A stretch of DNA of 64,000 nt from Sutcliffiella halmapala (GCF_002019665.1 NZ_KV917375.1:1803175-1867174), one strand, 5' to 3'; shown: positions 9,060 to 16,979, counted from the stretch's first letter. Made by a program: numbers and translations. Notes: generated by a model from the letters alone, not told the origin.

Positions 9060-9440
9060 CTAAGGTGTCCTACCAGCCGCAAATAATTCTCTCATTTCTT
9101 TTGGAACAAAAATAATATCTTGTATCTCAATTTTCCCATCTTCCATTGGTATTAGATGAACAAGAACCATTTCGCCGTTTTCAAAGGTAAGCAATTCGTA
9201 GCTAGCGTAGCTCGTTCCAGCAGAGGTAAGATTACGTAATTGATCAAAGCTTTCTTGGCTAGCTGCCACTTTTCGCCCTTCACTAAAAAGCGATTCAAAA
9301 TGTGCGAAATCGTTATTGTCAGCAGCAAGCTTCATGAGCCAAGCTGTATTTTTGGGACTATCTGGATTTACCGTTTGATTGCTGCTACAGCCAGCTCCAA
9401 TTAAAAGTAATAAGGAAAGTACTACAAGCATTCTCTTCAT
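9060..9440 (-). CDS. Putative lipoprotein, unknown function
   Basis: A 126-residue protein with a lipoprotein signal peptide (MKRMLVV..., lipobox IGAGC, Cys18). The mature part is small and mixed, with FAHFESLFSEGRK and a C-terminal beta-rich half, reminiscent of NTF2-like extracytoplasmic domains, but no family can be named. The start is set at the ATG ending at 9440 because GGAG lies 7 bases upstream; the longer frame would contain that site as codons. Likely tethered on the outer face of the membrane. Confidence 0.75.
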   Translation of the reverse strand: MKRMLVVLSLLLLIGAGCSSNQTVNPDSPKNTAWLMKLAADNNDFAHFESLFSEGRKVAASQESFDQLRNLTSAGTSYASYELLTFENGEMVLVHLIPMEDGKIEIQDIIFVPKEMRELFAAGRTP

Positions 9441-9620
9441 GTTATCTCCATTCCTTTGCAAATCTCTTATTTTGGCAATAACCTAATCTATTAATTCTCG
9501 AAAAGAGAAATCAGCTAATAGGTAGCCTCTTTCTTCCCCTGGAAAAACGGTTATTTTCTTATACGGATACGGTTAAGATTCTATAAAAGGATGAGGAGTT
9601 CCTGCTGAGAGAAGTGTGTA

Positions 9621-9935
9621 TCAATTCATAAAAAAAGACATTGTTAGATACACGATAAAACAAACAATAGAACCAACTAAAAACGGGCCAACACGCAATG
9701 TTGCCTTTTCGTGCTTTGGATGATAGCTGCCTGCAAGGGATTCAAAAACAGCAAGTTCCGCGTTTTTGCTGAGTGCGTCTCCTGTTGATCCTAATAAGAA
9801 TGCCACAATAATAAAGGAAATAGAACCGAAGAACATGGTGCTTAACAGATTAAAATCGAAGAAATAAGATATTCCAAAAAGCAAGCCAATCTCAATGCCT
9901 ACAACAAGAAGGAGCATAATAATGTACCGTCTCAA
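9621..9935 (-). CDS. Small membrane protein, unknown function
   Basis: About 104 residues with three hydrophobic segments: near the N-terminus, a middle one followed by STGDALSKNAELAVFESLAGSY on a loop, and one at the C-terminus. I place the start at TTG 9935, 7 bases after GGAGGG; the longer frame from GTG 9950 would consume the ribosome binding site. Layout resembles small Bacillus membrane proteins of unassigned function. It is transcribed away from the macrolide leader region. Confidence 0.65.
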   Translation of the reverse strand: MRRYIIMLLLVVGIEIGLLFGISYFFDFNLLSTMFFGSISFIIVAFLLGSTGDALSKNAELAVFESLAGSYHPKHEKATLRVGPFLVGSIVCFIVYLTMSFFMN

Positions 9936-10036
9936 TTGCCATCCCTCCACCAGATAAATTTAGTTTACATTAAATATACGTTTCGGCAGTAGTAAGGTTT
10001 CGGAAAATTATGCATTTTAAAACAGAAAATTCCCCA

Positions 10037-10066
10037 TTGACATATTTAAAGGGAGAACCATATAAT
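10037..10066 (+). promoter_or_regulatory. Sigma-A promoter of the ABC-F/mph operon
   Basis: TTGACA at 10037-10042 and TATAAT at 10061-10066, both perfect, with an 18-bp spacer. Transcription would begin near 10073, about 30 bases before the leader peptide start. Confidence 0.85.
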
Positions 10067-10102
10067 AAAGGTGAATTTAAATTAAAGGAGGATTATTAAA
10101 AG

Positions 10103-10144
10103 ATGTATTCAGTCAGATGGCGTTTCCTAGCTTTGAACTCGTAA
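10103..10144 (+). CDS. Leader peptide with R-W-R stalling motif (macrolide attenuator)
   Basis: A 13-codon frame, MYSVRWRFLALNS, with a very strong site AAAGGAGG at 10084-10091. It contains Arg-Trp-Arg (residues 5-7), the R/K-x-R/K class of macrolide arrest motif. As I remember it the ErmD leader is MTHSMRLRFPTLNQ; the two share S-x-R-x-R-F-x-x-L-N. The last codons lie in the left arm of a hairpin (10131-10138 with 10153-10160), so a ribosome stalled at the Arg codons would change leader folding. Downstream lie two terminator-like hairpins and then a ribosomal protection gene. Start, motif and position are seen; stalling is inferred. Confidence 0.8.
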   Translation: MYSVRWRFLALNS

Positions 10145-10160
10145 TTTCATACGTTCAAAG
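10131..10160 (+). promoter_or_regulatory. Leader hairpin overlapping the end of the leader peptide
   Basis: CTTTGAAC (10131-10138) pairs perfectly with GTTCAAAG (10153-10160). The left arm lies in leader codons 10-12, within the footprint of a ribosome stalled a few codons earlier. A good candidate for the switch element of the attenuator. Confidence 0.65.
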
Positions 10161-10241
10161 GCTCTGCTTGTGAATGCGGAGTAAACGGGATCAGTCTGTC
10201 CATTTTTAATAATCTTCATTTAGCATAGAGATATGTCATGG

Positions 10242-10273
10242 AGAAAGGCGGATCGTTCTGCCTTTCTTTATTT
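10242..10273 (+). terminator. First attenuator-type terminator in the ABC-F leader
   Basis: AGAAAGGC (10242-10249) pairs with GCCTTTCT (10260-10267), followed by TTATTTTTG. It lies inside the transcribed leader, about 170 bases before the ABC-F start, so it probably ends basal transcripts rather than an upstream gene. Confidence 0.65.
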
Positions 10274-10378
10274 TTGTTTAAATCCGTCTACATTTGCTTT
10301 GGCAAAGGTAGGTTTATTTGTTGTAGTGTTTAGGACGAACACTAACATCAAAGGGATTGGTCTCTTTCCGTTTACTCG

Positions 10379-10409
10379 AAATCACAGGCAGCTTGCCTGT
10401 GATTTTTTT
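10379..10409 (+). terminator. Second attenuator-type terminator just before the ABC-F gene
   Basis: AAATCACAGGCA / TGCCTGTGATTT with a 3-nt loop and a run of seven T. It ends about 30 bases before the ABC-F start codon, downstream of a complete promoter and leader peptide: the classical arrangement of a transcription attenuator. Confidence 0.85.
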
Positions 10410-10442
10410 GTATTTCACAAGGAGAAACGGGAGGAAAAATTA

Positions 10443-11906
10443 ATGGAACAATTAATGTTAGAACTAACCAATGTAGAAGTATCGTTTTTAGATAAGAAAG
10501 TATTAGACATTCCGAAGCTATCGGTCTATCAGTTTGATCGAATTGGAATTGTCGGAAAGAATGGTGGTGGGAAAAGTACCTTATTGAAAGTAATGAATGG
10601 ACAAATCCAACCAAATATTGGGCAAGTAAATCGACTTGCTGAAGTGGGCTATTTTAGTCAAACGGAAAAGCCGGTGGAGGGCGAACTCGATTATGAATTG
10701 CTGGGTAAGCTAGCAGTGCCGCAAACCGATATTGGGCAATTAAGTGGTGGAGAACAGACTCGTATGAAATTAGCGCAGCTATTTTCGACTTATTACGAAG
10801 GGTTATTGATCGATGAGCCGACCACTCACTTAGACGCTTCCGGGACAGATTTTCTCATAGAAGAGCTACGCTACTACTATGGGGCCCTTGTCCTTGTAAG
10901 CCATGATCGCTACCTATTAGATCAGCTCGTAACAAAAATTTGGGAAGTGGATAATGGGAAAGTGACTGAATATACCGGGAATTATTCCGACTATTTTGAG
11001 CAGAAAAAACTGGAGCGAAAACAACAACAGGAGCAGCATGAAAAGTATGTAAAAGATAAAAATCGACTATTAAAGGCTGCTGAGGCCAAAATGAAAATGG
11101 CGGAGAAGGTAACCCAAGCGAATAACCATATTTCCAAAAAAGAAACAAAAGCAAAAGCAAATCTGATGTTCATGACGAAATCAAAGGATACTGGCCAAAA
11201 GTCGATGCAGAAAGTTGCGAAAGCAATGGAGCAGCGTGTCAAGCAATTGGAGGTAGTCGAAGCGCCTGAAGAAGAAAGAGCCTTACAATTTCACCAATCC
11301 GAAGCGCTGCAAATGCATAATAAGTTTCCGATTATGGCGGATTGCTTGATGCTTGCGGCTGGAGAAAAAATATTGCTTCAAGAAACGAGCTTCCAGCTGC
11401 CAGTAGGAGCGACGATTGCGATTACTGGTAATAATGGGACGGGGAAATCCACGCTTCTCAAGCACATTTTAGAAAATGGGGAGAGTATCATTCTTTCTCC
11501 TAAAGTCGTCTTTGGTTCGTATCAGCAAATGGAATATCAATTTGAGATGGCTGAGACAGTGCTTTCCTATATGAAAGAGCGAAGTGATTATGAGGAAAGC
11601 AGAATTCGCGCCGTTCTTCATGCAATGAATTTTACAGGGAATGATATTAGAAAAGATGTAAGAGCGTTAAGTGGTGGAGAGTCGATTCGACTAATTTTGT
11701 GTCAGTTATTCTTAGGAAGATATAATGTGCTCGTATTAGATGAGCCAACAAATTTCTTAGATGTAGATTGTTTAGAAGCCCTAGAAAGATTCCTCCATGC
11801 TTATCAGGGTACTGTTTTGTTAGTGTCACATGATCGAACCTTTATCGAAAGAGTAACAGATCATGTGTATGTGATAGAGGATCAACAGTTGAAAATTAAA
11901 AAATAA
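10443..11906 (+). CDS. ABC-F type ribosomal protection protein (antibiotic resistance)
   Basis: A 487-residue soluble protein with two nucleotide-binding domains and no membrane segment. NBD1 has Walker A GKNGGGKST (38-46), signature LSGGEQ (100-105) and Walker B LLIDEPTTHLD (121-131). NBD2 has GNNGTGKST, LSGGES and LDEPTNFLD. The Lys/Glu/Gln-rich linker between them (about 178-260) is the interdomain arm that reaches the peptidyl-transferase centre. Length fits Msr/Vga/VmlR-type proteins, which displace macrolides, lincosamides, streptogramins or pleuromutilins from the ribosome. The ATG at 10443 has GGGAGG 8 bases upstream; the longer frame from 10233 runs through the leader terminators and is not the gene. 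It is followed 18 bases later by a macrolide kinase gene. Confidence 0.9.
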   Translation: MEQLMLELTNVEVSFLDKKVLDIPKLSVYQFDRIGIVGKNGGGKSTLLKVMNGQIQPNIGQVNRLAEVGYFSQTEKPVEGELDYELLGKLAVPQTDIGQLSGGEQTRMKLAQLFSTYYEGLLIDEPTTHLDASGTDFLIEELRYYYGALVLVSHDRYLLDQLVTKIWEVDNGKVTEYTGNYSDYFEQKKLERKQQQEQHEKYVKDKNRLLKAAEAKMKMAEKVTQANNHISKKETKAKANLMFMTKSKDTGQKSMQKVAKAMEQRVKQLEVVEAPEEERALQFHQSEALQMHNKFPIMADCLMLAAGEKILLQETSFQLPVGATIAITGNNGTGKSTLLKHILENGESIILSPKVVFGSYQQMEYQFEMAETVLSYMKERSDYEESRIRAVLHAMNFTGNDIRKDVRALSGGESIRLILCQLFLGRYNVLVLDEPTNFLDVDCLEALERFLHAYQGTVLLVSHDRTFIERVTDHVYVIEDQQLKIKK

Positions 11907-11924
11907 AAAGATGAGGTGTTTGCA

Positions 11925-12821
11925 TTGACATTAAAAGTAAAAGAAATCGCAGAACAGAATGGAATTTTAATAAAAGAAGACTCCATCAAATTAAATGAGT
12001 CTGGCTTGGATTTTCAAGTAGCACATGCAGAAGATGTACAAGGTAACAATTGGATCCTAAGACTTCCGAGAAGAGAGGACGCTTGGTTAAAAACAGAGCT
12101 AGAAAAAAATGTGTTGGAAACTCTCCATCAACACGTTTTCTTCGAAATTCCGGTTTGGTCCGTCTATACGAAGGAGTTAATTGCGTATAAACAGCTCTCA
12201 GGGATTCCAGCAGTTACCTTCGATCTAGCGTCACAAAAGAATAAGTGGCAGCTGGACGAAGAAAATGTACCACAAAGCTTTAATGAATCATTAGGGAGAG
12301 TACTGGCTGAATTACACCAGTTCCCAAAAGAAAAACTAACCCATCTAGACTTAAAGGTGCATACTGCCGCAGAAGCTAGGGCAACTATGGTAAGTCGGAT
12401 GAATAAAGTGAAAGAAAAATTCGGAGTCGGAGAAGCACTATGGGAAAGGTGGCAAACATGGATTGCAAACGATGAAATGTGGCCGAAAGAAACTGCACTA
12501 ATTCATGGCGATGTCCACGCAGGCCATACATTAATTAATGACAATAAAGAGGTGACAGGCTTAATCGACTGGACAGAAGCAGCAGTGACAGATCCATCCA
12601 AGGATTTCATGGGCCATTATGTGGTGTTTGGAGAAGCTGCGTTAGAGCAATTAATCGCGTTTTATCACCAAGCCGGTGGGATAACGTGGCCGTTTATGAA
12701 GGAACATATCATCGAGCTGACCACCACATCAGCCATCGATTTAGCGGAATTTGCTGAGCAATCTGGGTCGAAGGAATATGAGCAACTGGCGATAGATGGA
12801 CTTGGTGTTAGTGGGGAGTAA
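11925..12821 (+). CDS. mph: Macrolide 2'-phosphotransferase (Mph family)
   Basis: A 298-residue kinase of the aminoglycoside/choline kinase fold. The catalytic loop reads HGDVHAGH (194-201) and the metal-binding motif LIDWTEA (213-219); H-G-D-x-H-x-G-H followed by I-D-W is the Mph version (Mph(B), Mph(K)/YcbJ). It would inactivate macrolides by phosphorylating the desosamine 2'-hydroxyl using GTP. The start is TTG 11925, 6 bases after GAGGTG. It lies directly behind the ABC-F gene under a leader with a macrolide-type stalling motif, which supports the drug class. The 52-bp repeat array begins within 60 bases of its stop. Confidence 0.85.
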   Translation: MTLKVKEIAEQNGILIKEDSIKLNESGLDFQVAHAEDVQGNNWILRLPRREDAWLKTELEKNVLETLHQHVFFEIPVWSVYTKELIAYKQLSGIPAVTFDLASQKNKWQLDEENVPQSFNESLGRVLAELHQFPKEKLTHLDLKVHTAAEARATMVSRMNKVKEKFGVGEALWERWQTWIANDEMWPKETALIHGDVHAGHTLINDNKEVTGLIDWTEAAVTDPSKDFMGHYVVFGEAALEQLIAFYHQAGGITWPFMKEHIIELTTTSAIDLAEFAEQSGSKEYEQLAIDGLGVSGE

Positions 12822-12830
12822 CTAGAATAA

Positions 12831-13540
12831 AATAAAAGGTGAAAAGTGCATCGTCCCCTGGAAAATGCAAAAAACAAAAAGAGAGGGAACGATGAGGAGC
12901 CAATCGTGCCCTGAAAATGCCAAAAACGAAAAGAGAGGGAACAATGAGTCGCCGATCGTGCCCTGAAAATGCCAAAAACGAAAAGAGAGGGAACGATGAG
13001 GCGTCGATCGTGCCCTGAAATTGTAAAAAACAAAAAGAGAGGGAACGATGAGGAGCTGATCGTGCCCTGAAATTGCCAAAAACAAAAAGAGAGGGAACGA
13101 TGAGTCGCCGATCGTGCCCTGAAATTGCCAAAAACAAAAAGAGAGGGAACGATGAGGAGCTAATCGTTCCCTGAAAATGCAAAAAACAAAAAGAGAGGGA
13201 ACGATGAGGAGCTGATCGTGCCCTGAAATTGCCAAAAACGAAAAGAGAGGGAACGATGAGTCGCCGATCGTGCCCTGAAATTGCCAAAAACGAAAAGAGA
13301 GGGAACGATGAGGCGTCGATCGTGCCCTGAAATTGTAAAAAACAAAAAGAGAGGGAACGATGAGGAGCTGATCGTGCCCTGAAATCGTAAAAAACCAAAA
13401 GAGAGGGAACGATGAGTCGCCGATCGTGCCCTGAAATTGCCAAAAACCAAAAGAGAGGGAACGATGAGGAGCTAATCGTTCCCTGAAAATGCAAAAAACA
13501 AAAAAAGAGGGAACGATCTGGCGTCGATCGTTCCCAAAAT
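12831..13540 (+). repeat. Tandem array 1: thirteen 52-bp units, each with a 27-nt hairpin element
   Basis: GAGGGAAC recurs every 52 bases at about 12883, 12935, 12987, 13039, 13091, 13143, 13195, 13247, 13299, 13351, 13403, 13455 and 13507; a decayed half unit precedes the first. Each unit is GGGAACGAT, a 9-nt centre, then ATCGTGCCC (or the perfect ATCGTTCCC), then a 25-nt A-rich spacer close to CTGAAATTGCCAAAAACAAA. The centre takes few forms: GAGGAGCTG, GAGTCGCCG, GAGGCGTCG, GAGGAGCTA, GAGGAGCCA. The order of centres in units 1-6 is repeated almost exactly in units 7-12, a 312-bp super-repeat. Long minus-strand frames through it (up to 254 codons) exist only because three 52-bp units make 156 bases. 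A related array lies at 31705-32130. Confidence 0.92.
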
Positions 13541-13612
13541 AGTAAATAAAAAATTAGAGTAAGAACGATCATTCTACTCTAAATGGCTAAACCTATCTTA
13601 TCCTCCAATGTT

Positions 13613-13984
13613 TTAACTCTCTTTATATTTCTCATACCACTCTTTCCCGGTCTCCCAATCTCTGTTCACAGGGTTTTCCTTGCCTAAGATCTCAATACAC
13701 GCCAGCGCCATAATGTATTCTTTTAAACCATTAGAATCTGATTGGCTGAACTCATGTGAGAAATGTTGTAATGTAGCATCTCCTTGCTTCACGATTAAGT
13801 CGAATGCTTCTTGGTTGGTTTTTACATAATCGTGAGGACTAGAAGAGGTCGATGGGGAATCAACAATTAATGCTAAGGAGCTATCAAGTTCTTTCGCAAC
13901 TGCTTCATCTATTTCCATCACCGGATTATTACAAGCTATTAAGAAAAATAGAGCTAAAAATAGTACTCCAAAAATCCGCTTCAT
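13613..13984 (-). CDS. Putative lipoprotein, unknown function
   Basis: A 123-residue protein with a clear lipobox (FLIAC, Cys18) after a basic start and a hydrophobic core. The mature part is largely helical, containing VKTNQEAFDLIVKQGDATLQHF and a C-terminal W-E-x-G-K-E-W-Y-E segment, which resembles small Bacillus proteins with an extracytoplasmic helical domain; no family can be named. The ATG at 13984 follows AAAGGAG on the minus strand. Convergent with the mph operon, separated by the repeat array. Confidence 0.8.
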   Translation of the reverse strand: MKRIFGVLFLALFFLIACNNPVMEIDEAVAKELDSSLALIVDSPSTSSSPHDYVKTNQEAFDLIVKQGDATLQHFSHEFSQSDSNGLKEYIMALACIEILGKENPVNRDWETGKEWYEKYKES

Positions 13985-14046
13985 TTTTACAACTCCTTTA
14001 CTTAGAAAAATATTACAGTACTCTATTAATTACAACAAAAACCAAA

Positions 14047-14093
14047 AAAATCCTCTACATTCAGAAAAAGAAATCTGGAATGCTGAGGATTTT
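14047..14093 (-). terminator. Terminator of the DUF3889-like gene (minus strand)
   Basis: AATCCTC...CATTC pairs with GAATG..GAGGATT. Read on the minus strand the hairpin is followed by TTTTTTT (14044-14050 in complement) just past the stop of the gene at 14135. Confidence 0.75.
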
Positions 14094-14134
14094 CACATGA
14101 AATAATAGCGTGTAGAGGTATCTTTACACATTCA

Positions 14135-14476
14135 CTACCTACGAGATTCTCTAAATGAGACGTCTATTAATTCTTCTGTTTCGGGATTGAATGTAACATG
14201 GACAAACACAGCGAATTCTCTGTTATCCTCTTTTAGCCATAGCTTAAATTTTTCGGTAGAAACTTTTTCTTTTTTCTCAAGATTAATATGAAAGTAATCG
14301 GTAATGGCTGCATTGGGATATTTCTTTTTTGTCCGCTCCATCGCAATTTTTCCCCATTTGGCGTACGCAGGGGAGAGCTGGTCTATATGATTCATACTGA
14401 TTAAATGATTATTCGGAATATCAGCACCAAAGGATAAAAGGCCAAACACTAAGAAACTCGTTGTAATAATTCTCAA
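14135..14476 (-). CDS. Secreted protein resembling the DUF3889 (YqzG-like) family
   Basis: About 113 residues with an N-terminal export signal (RIITTSFLVFGLLSFGA). The body holds PAYAKWGKIAMERTKKKYP, ADYFHI-like TDYFHINLEKKEK, FKLWLKEDNREFAVFV and a closing F-R-E-S; as I recall, this is the conserved series of DUF3889 proteins of Bacillus, whose function is unknown. I place the start at TTG 14476, since AAGGAG lies about 10 bases upstream; the frame extended to 14560 has no signal peptide at its N-terminus and no ribosome binding site. Confidence 0.75.
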   Translation of the reverse strand: MRIITTSFLVFGLLSFGADIPNNHLISMNHIDQLSPAYAKWGKIAMERTKKKYPNAAITDYFHINLEKKEKVSTEKFKLWLKEDNREFAVFVHVTFNPETEELIDVSFRESRR

Positions 14477-14599
14477 CTTTTTACAACTCCTTTTTGTAAT
14501 AGGATTTTCATAATGGGTAGAGGTTATGCAAACAATTCGTTGAGCTTTTGTAACTAGCAATCAAAATGAAACGTCCAAAAAAGAAAAGGGGTGATTTGG

Positions 14600-14677
14600 T
14601 TGGAAAATAGAAGTGGAAAATCCGCTTTAATTAAGTACGTAATGTTATTTGGGATAGTTCTAATGAGACTATATTAG
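14600..14677 (+). CDS. Possible 25-residue peptide
   Basis: A TTG start 6 bases after AAAAGGGGTG opens a 25-codon frame with a hydrophobic centre (YVMLFGIVLM). No family recognised. Possible start fragment of a larger lost membrane gene or a real micropeptide; the ribosome binding site is the main support. Confidence 0.3.
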   Translation: MENRSGKSALIKYVMLFGIVLMRLY

Positions 14678-14744
14678 AAAAACAACAATGGATTATTTTA
14701 TTTTCCATGGTGAGTGAATCCTTATAGGAAGAGGGGGGAATGGG

Positions 14745-14978
14745 ATGGAGGGATATTCAGGTATATTGTGTTTGTTAGGTGTTGTCATTTTACTATTTGT
14801 ATTGAATTTTTATATTCAGGTTAGTGATCTTAAAAAAGTTTCGGAATTGAGTACGAAAGAAGCAATGAAAAAGGGCTTAAAGTCGATGTCATTTCTTGCA
14901 ATAGTCTTTGGTATTATAATCATCGTGTTCCTTGGGATAGTAGCTTATCTCCGATTCTTTGCGGTGGAATCCTGGTAG
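14745..14978 (+). CDS. Small two-helix membrane protein
   Basis: A 77-residue protein with hydrophobic segments at about 5-25 and 50-70, joined by a charged loop (LKKVSELSTKEAMKKGLK). A GAGGGGGG site precedes ATG 14745. No family recognised. Its 3' end faces the RNase J gene. Confidence 0.6.
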   Translation: MEGYSGILCLLGVVILLFVLNFYIQVSDLKKVSELSTKEAMKKGLKSMSFLAIVFGIIIIVFLGIVAYLRFFAVESW

Positions 14979-15033
14979 GTTAAAAAGTAAATCCTGAGTG
15001 GCAGTAAAGAAATCGCTACTACCACTCTTTGCA

Positions 15034-16707
15034 TTATATTTCAATGATGATAGGAAGAATCATTGGTTTTCTTCTAGTTTGTTTAAATAAATATTGCCCA
15101 ACAGATTTCTTTATGTTCTGTTTTATCACATTCCATCTTCTTACTTTTTCATGTTGAAGTGCTACGATCGTGTCTTTTACAAGCTGATTGATTTCCTTTG
15201 TAATGTGCTCGGAATCCTTTGTAAAAATAAACCCACGTGTAATCGTATCTGGCCCGGTCATAATTTTGTGGTTGGATTTACTAAGGGTAATGACGATGAC
15301 CACCATCCCCTGTTCGGAAAGTAACTTGCGGTCTCTTAGCATGCTAGATCCGACATCCTCTACACCCATGCCATCCACATAAATATCACCTGCAGAAATA
15401 GACCTAGTTTGTTGTGCAATAGAGTGTTGCATATCGATTACATCACCATTCTTGATGATAAAAGTATTTCCTTTCTCCACTCCTACAGACTCTGCTAATA
15501 ATTGATGATGGTGAAGCATTCGATATTCTCCATGTATCGGTATGAAATATTTGGGCTTCATTAAGGTGATCATGAACTTCAAATCTTCCTGATAGCCATG
15601 ACCCGAAACATGCATGCCTGTAGAACTTCCAGATCCATAAATCACATTCGCACCTAATTGGTATAAATTATCAATAACTTTGGAAACATCCTTTTCATTT
15701 CCTGGGATAGGAGAGGCTGCAAAGATTACCGTGTCATCCGGATAGATGTTCATGTCGCGATAATTACCAGTTGAAAGGCGTGCAAGTGCGGCATTTGGTT
15801 CGCCTTGGCTACCAGTACATAAAATAACAACATTTTCGGGAGGAAGCTGTTCGACCTCACGTGGATCTACTAACATTCCATCAGGTATAGTCAAATACCC
15901 CCGTTCCATTGCAATGGAAATCACATTTACCATGCTTCTTCCAACCAAGGAGAGCTTACGTCTCGTTTTTAGCGCAGCATGGACAACCTGCTGAACACGA
16001 CTCACATTAGAAGCAAAGGTAGTAACAAAAATCTTTCCCGTTGCTTTGATGAAAGCTTCCTCCATATGGCCAGCGACGATGCTTTCCGAAGGGGACAACC
16101 CAGAACGTTCCGCGTTTGTACTTTCTGAAATAAGAGCCAAGACCCCCTCGTTGCCAATAGTAGCCATTTTATGTATATCTGCAAATTCATCGTTGATTGG
16201 TGTTAAATCAAATTTGAAATCGCCCGTATGCACAACTCTACCTTCTGGTGTATCAAATACAATACCAAGACAATCGGGGATGCTATGACTTACCTTAAAG
16301 AAAGAAACCTTTATCGCCCCAAGCTCTATAGAAGAGTTAGAGTCAATGGTATACAGCTCTGAATCTCTAAGGAGTCGATGCTCTTCTAACTTCAGTTCAA
16401 TTAAACCCAAAGTGAAATTTGTCGCATAAATTGGTACATTTAATTTCTTTAAAAAGTATGGGATTCCACCAATGTGATCTTCATGGCCATGTGTGACAAT
16501 CAACGCTTTGATGTTTTCCTTGTTTTCCTCTAGGAATGTAAAGTCAGGAATAATTAAATCTATTCCTAATAAACCTTCATCAGGAAACTTCCCACCACAA
16601 TCCACGATGATGAGGTCATTTGAATATTGAATTACATACATGTTTTTTCCAATTTCATTTATGCCACCTAAGGCAAAAAAGGATAATGTGTTTTCATTTG
16701 ATTGCAT
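15034..16707 (-). CDS. Ribonuclease J family protein (RNase J1-like paralogue)
   Basis: A 557-residue metallo-beta-lactamase/beta-CASP nuclease, the length of B. subtilis RNase J1 (555). Visible motifs: FALGGINEIGKNMY, HGHEDHIGG (metal ligands at 73-78), THSIPD-like SHSIPD, HTGDFKFD, the beta-CASP signals, VSGHGYQED, PIHGEYRM and the family C-terminus KPMILPII. RNase J1/J2 carry out 5'-3' exonucleolytic and endonucleolytic mRNA decay and 16S rRNA maturation. The start is ATG 16707, 6 bases after AAGGAGG; the frame extended to 16809 is not the gene. It has no essential-gene neighbours of rnjA or rnjB, and its family motif LLSDSTN reads ALISESTN, so I think it is a third, diverged copy rather than rnjA itself. 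Confidence 0.88.
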   Translation of the reverse strand: MQSNENTLSFFALGGINEIGKNMYVIQYSNDLIIVDCGGKFPDEGLLGIDLIIPDFTFLEENKENIKALIVTHGHEDHIGGIPYFLKKLNVPIYATNFTLGLIELKLEEHRLLRDSELYTIDSNSSIELGAIKVSFFKVSHSIPDCLGIVFDTPEGRVVHTGDFKFDLTPINDEFADIHKMATIGNEGVLALISESTNAERSGLSPSESIVAGHMEEAFIKATGKIFVTTFASNVSRVQQVVHAALKTRRKLSLVGRSMVNVISIAMERGYLTIPDGMLVDPREVEQLPPENVVILCTGSQGEPNAALARLSTGNYRDMNIYPDDTVIFAASPIPGNEKDVSKVIDNLYQLGANVIYGSGSSTGMHVSGHGYQEDLKFMITLMKPKYFIPIHGEYRMLHHHQLLAESVGVEKGNTFIIKNGDVIDMQHSIAQQTRSISAGDIYVDGMGVEDVGSSMLRDRKLLSEQGMVVIVITLSKSNHKIMTGPDTITRGFIFTKDSEHITKEINQLVKDTIVALQHEKVRRWNVIKQNIKKSVGQYLFKQTRRKPMILPIIIEI

Positions 16708-16905
16708 GGAAATCCTCCTTGGGAAATGAGTCCTAGTATTACTCTTTTCTATATAAATAAAAATTATTAAAAAATATATACTAAGCGTGATAGGCAAAGT
16801 GAATTCCACGTATAATCAGGAATTAGATTTGGGAATCTAAGTTGATTTATTTGTAGAAATTTCATGTAGTACAAATTATTGGAATTTATCTCGAAAACAA
16901 TTATT

Positions 16906-16934
16906 TTGACATCAAGATTTACGTGTGGTAAAAA
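16906..16934 (+). promoter_or_regulatory. Probable sigma-A promoter of the nitroreductase gene
   Basis: TTGACA at 16906-16911, 17-bp spacer, TAAAAA at 16929-16934 with a TGG just before it (extended -10 type). Confidence 0.55.
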
Positions 16935-16979
16935 TAATAAGGATAAATTTAATTAACAAGAAGAGGGAGAGTTTTCTTC

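Noticed and set aside
10233-10442. ABC-F gene starting at 10233 (557 residues)
   Set aside because: The first 70 codons cross two terminators, and the family start MEQLMLEL at 10443 has its own GGGAGG.
12831-13540. CRISPR array
   Set aside because: Period 52 with no unique 25-40 nt spacers; variable parts are 9 nt, reused, and lie inside the hairpin. No cas genes.
12808-13572. A 254-codon minus-strand frame and two shorter ones across repeat array 1
   Set aside because: They stay open only because three 52-bp units equal 156 bases; no ribosome binding site, and the product is repeated Phe/Ser-rich sequence.
16708-16809. RNase J starting at 16809
   Set aside because: The extension has no family similarity and contains AAGGAGG just before ATG 16707.
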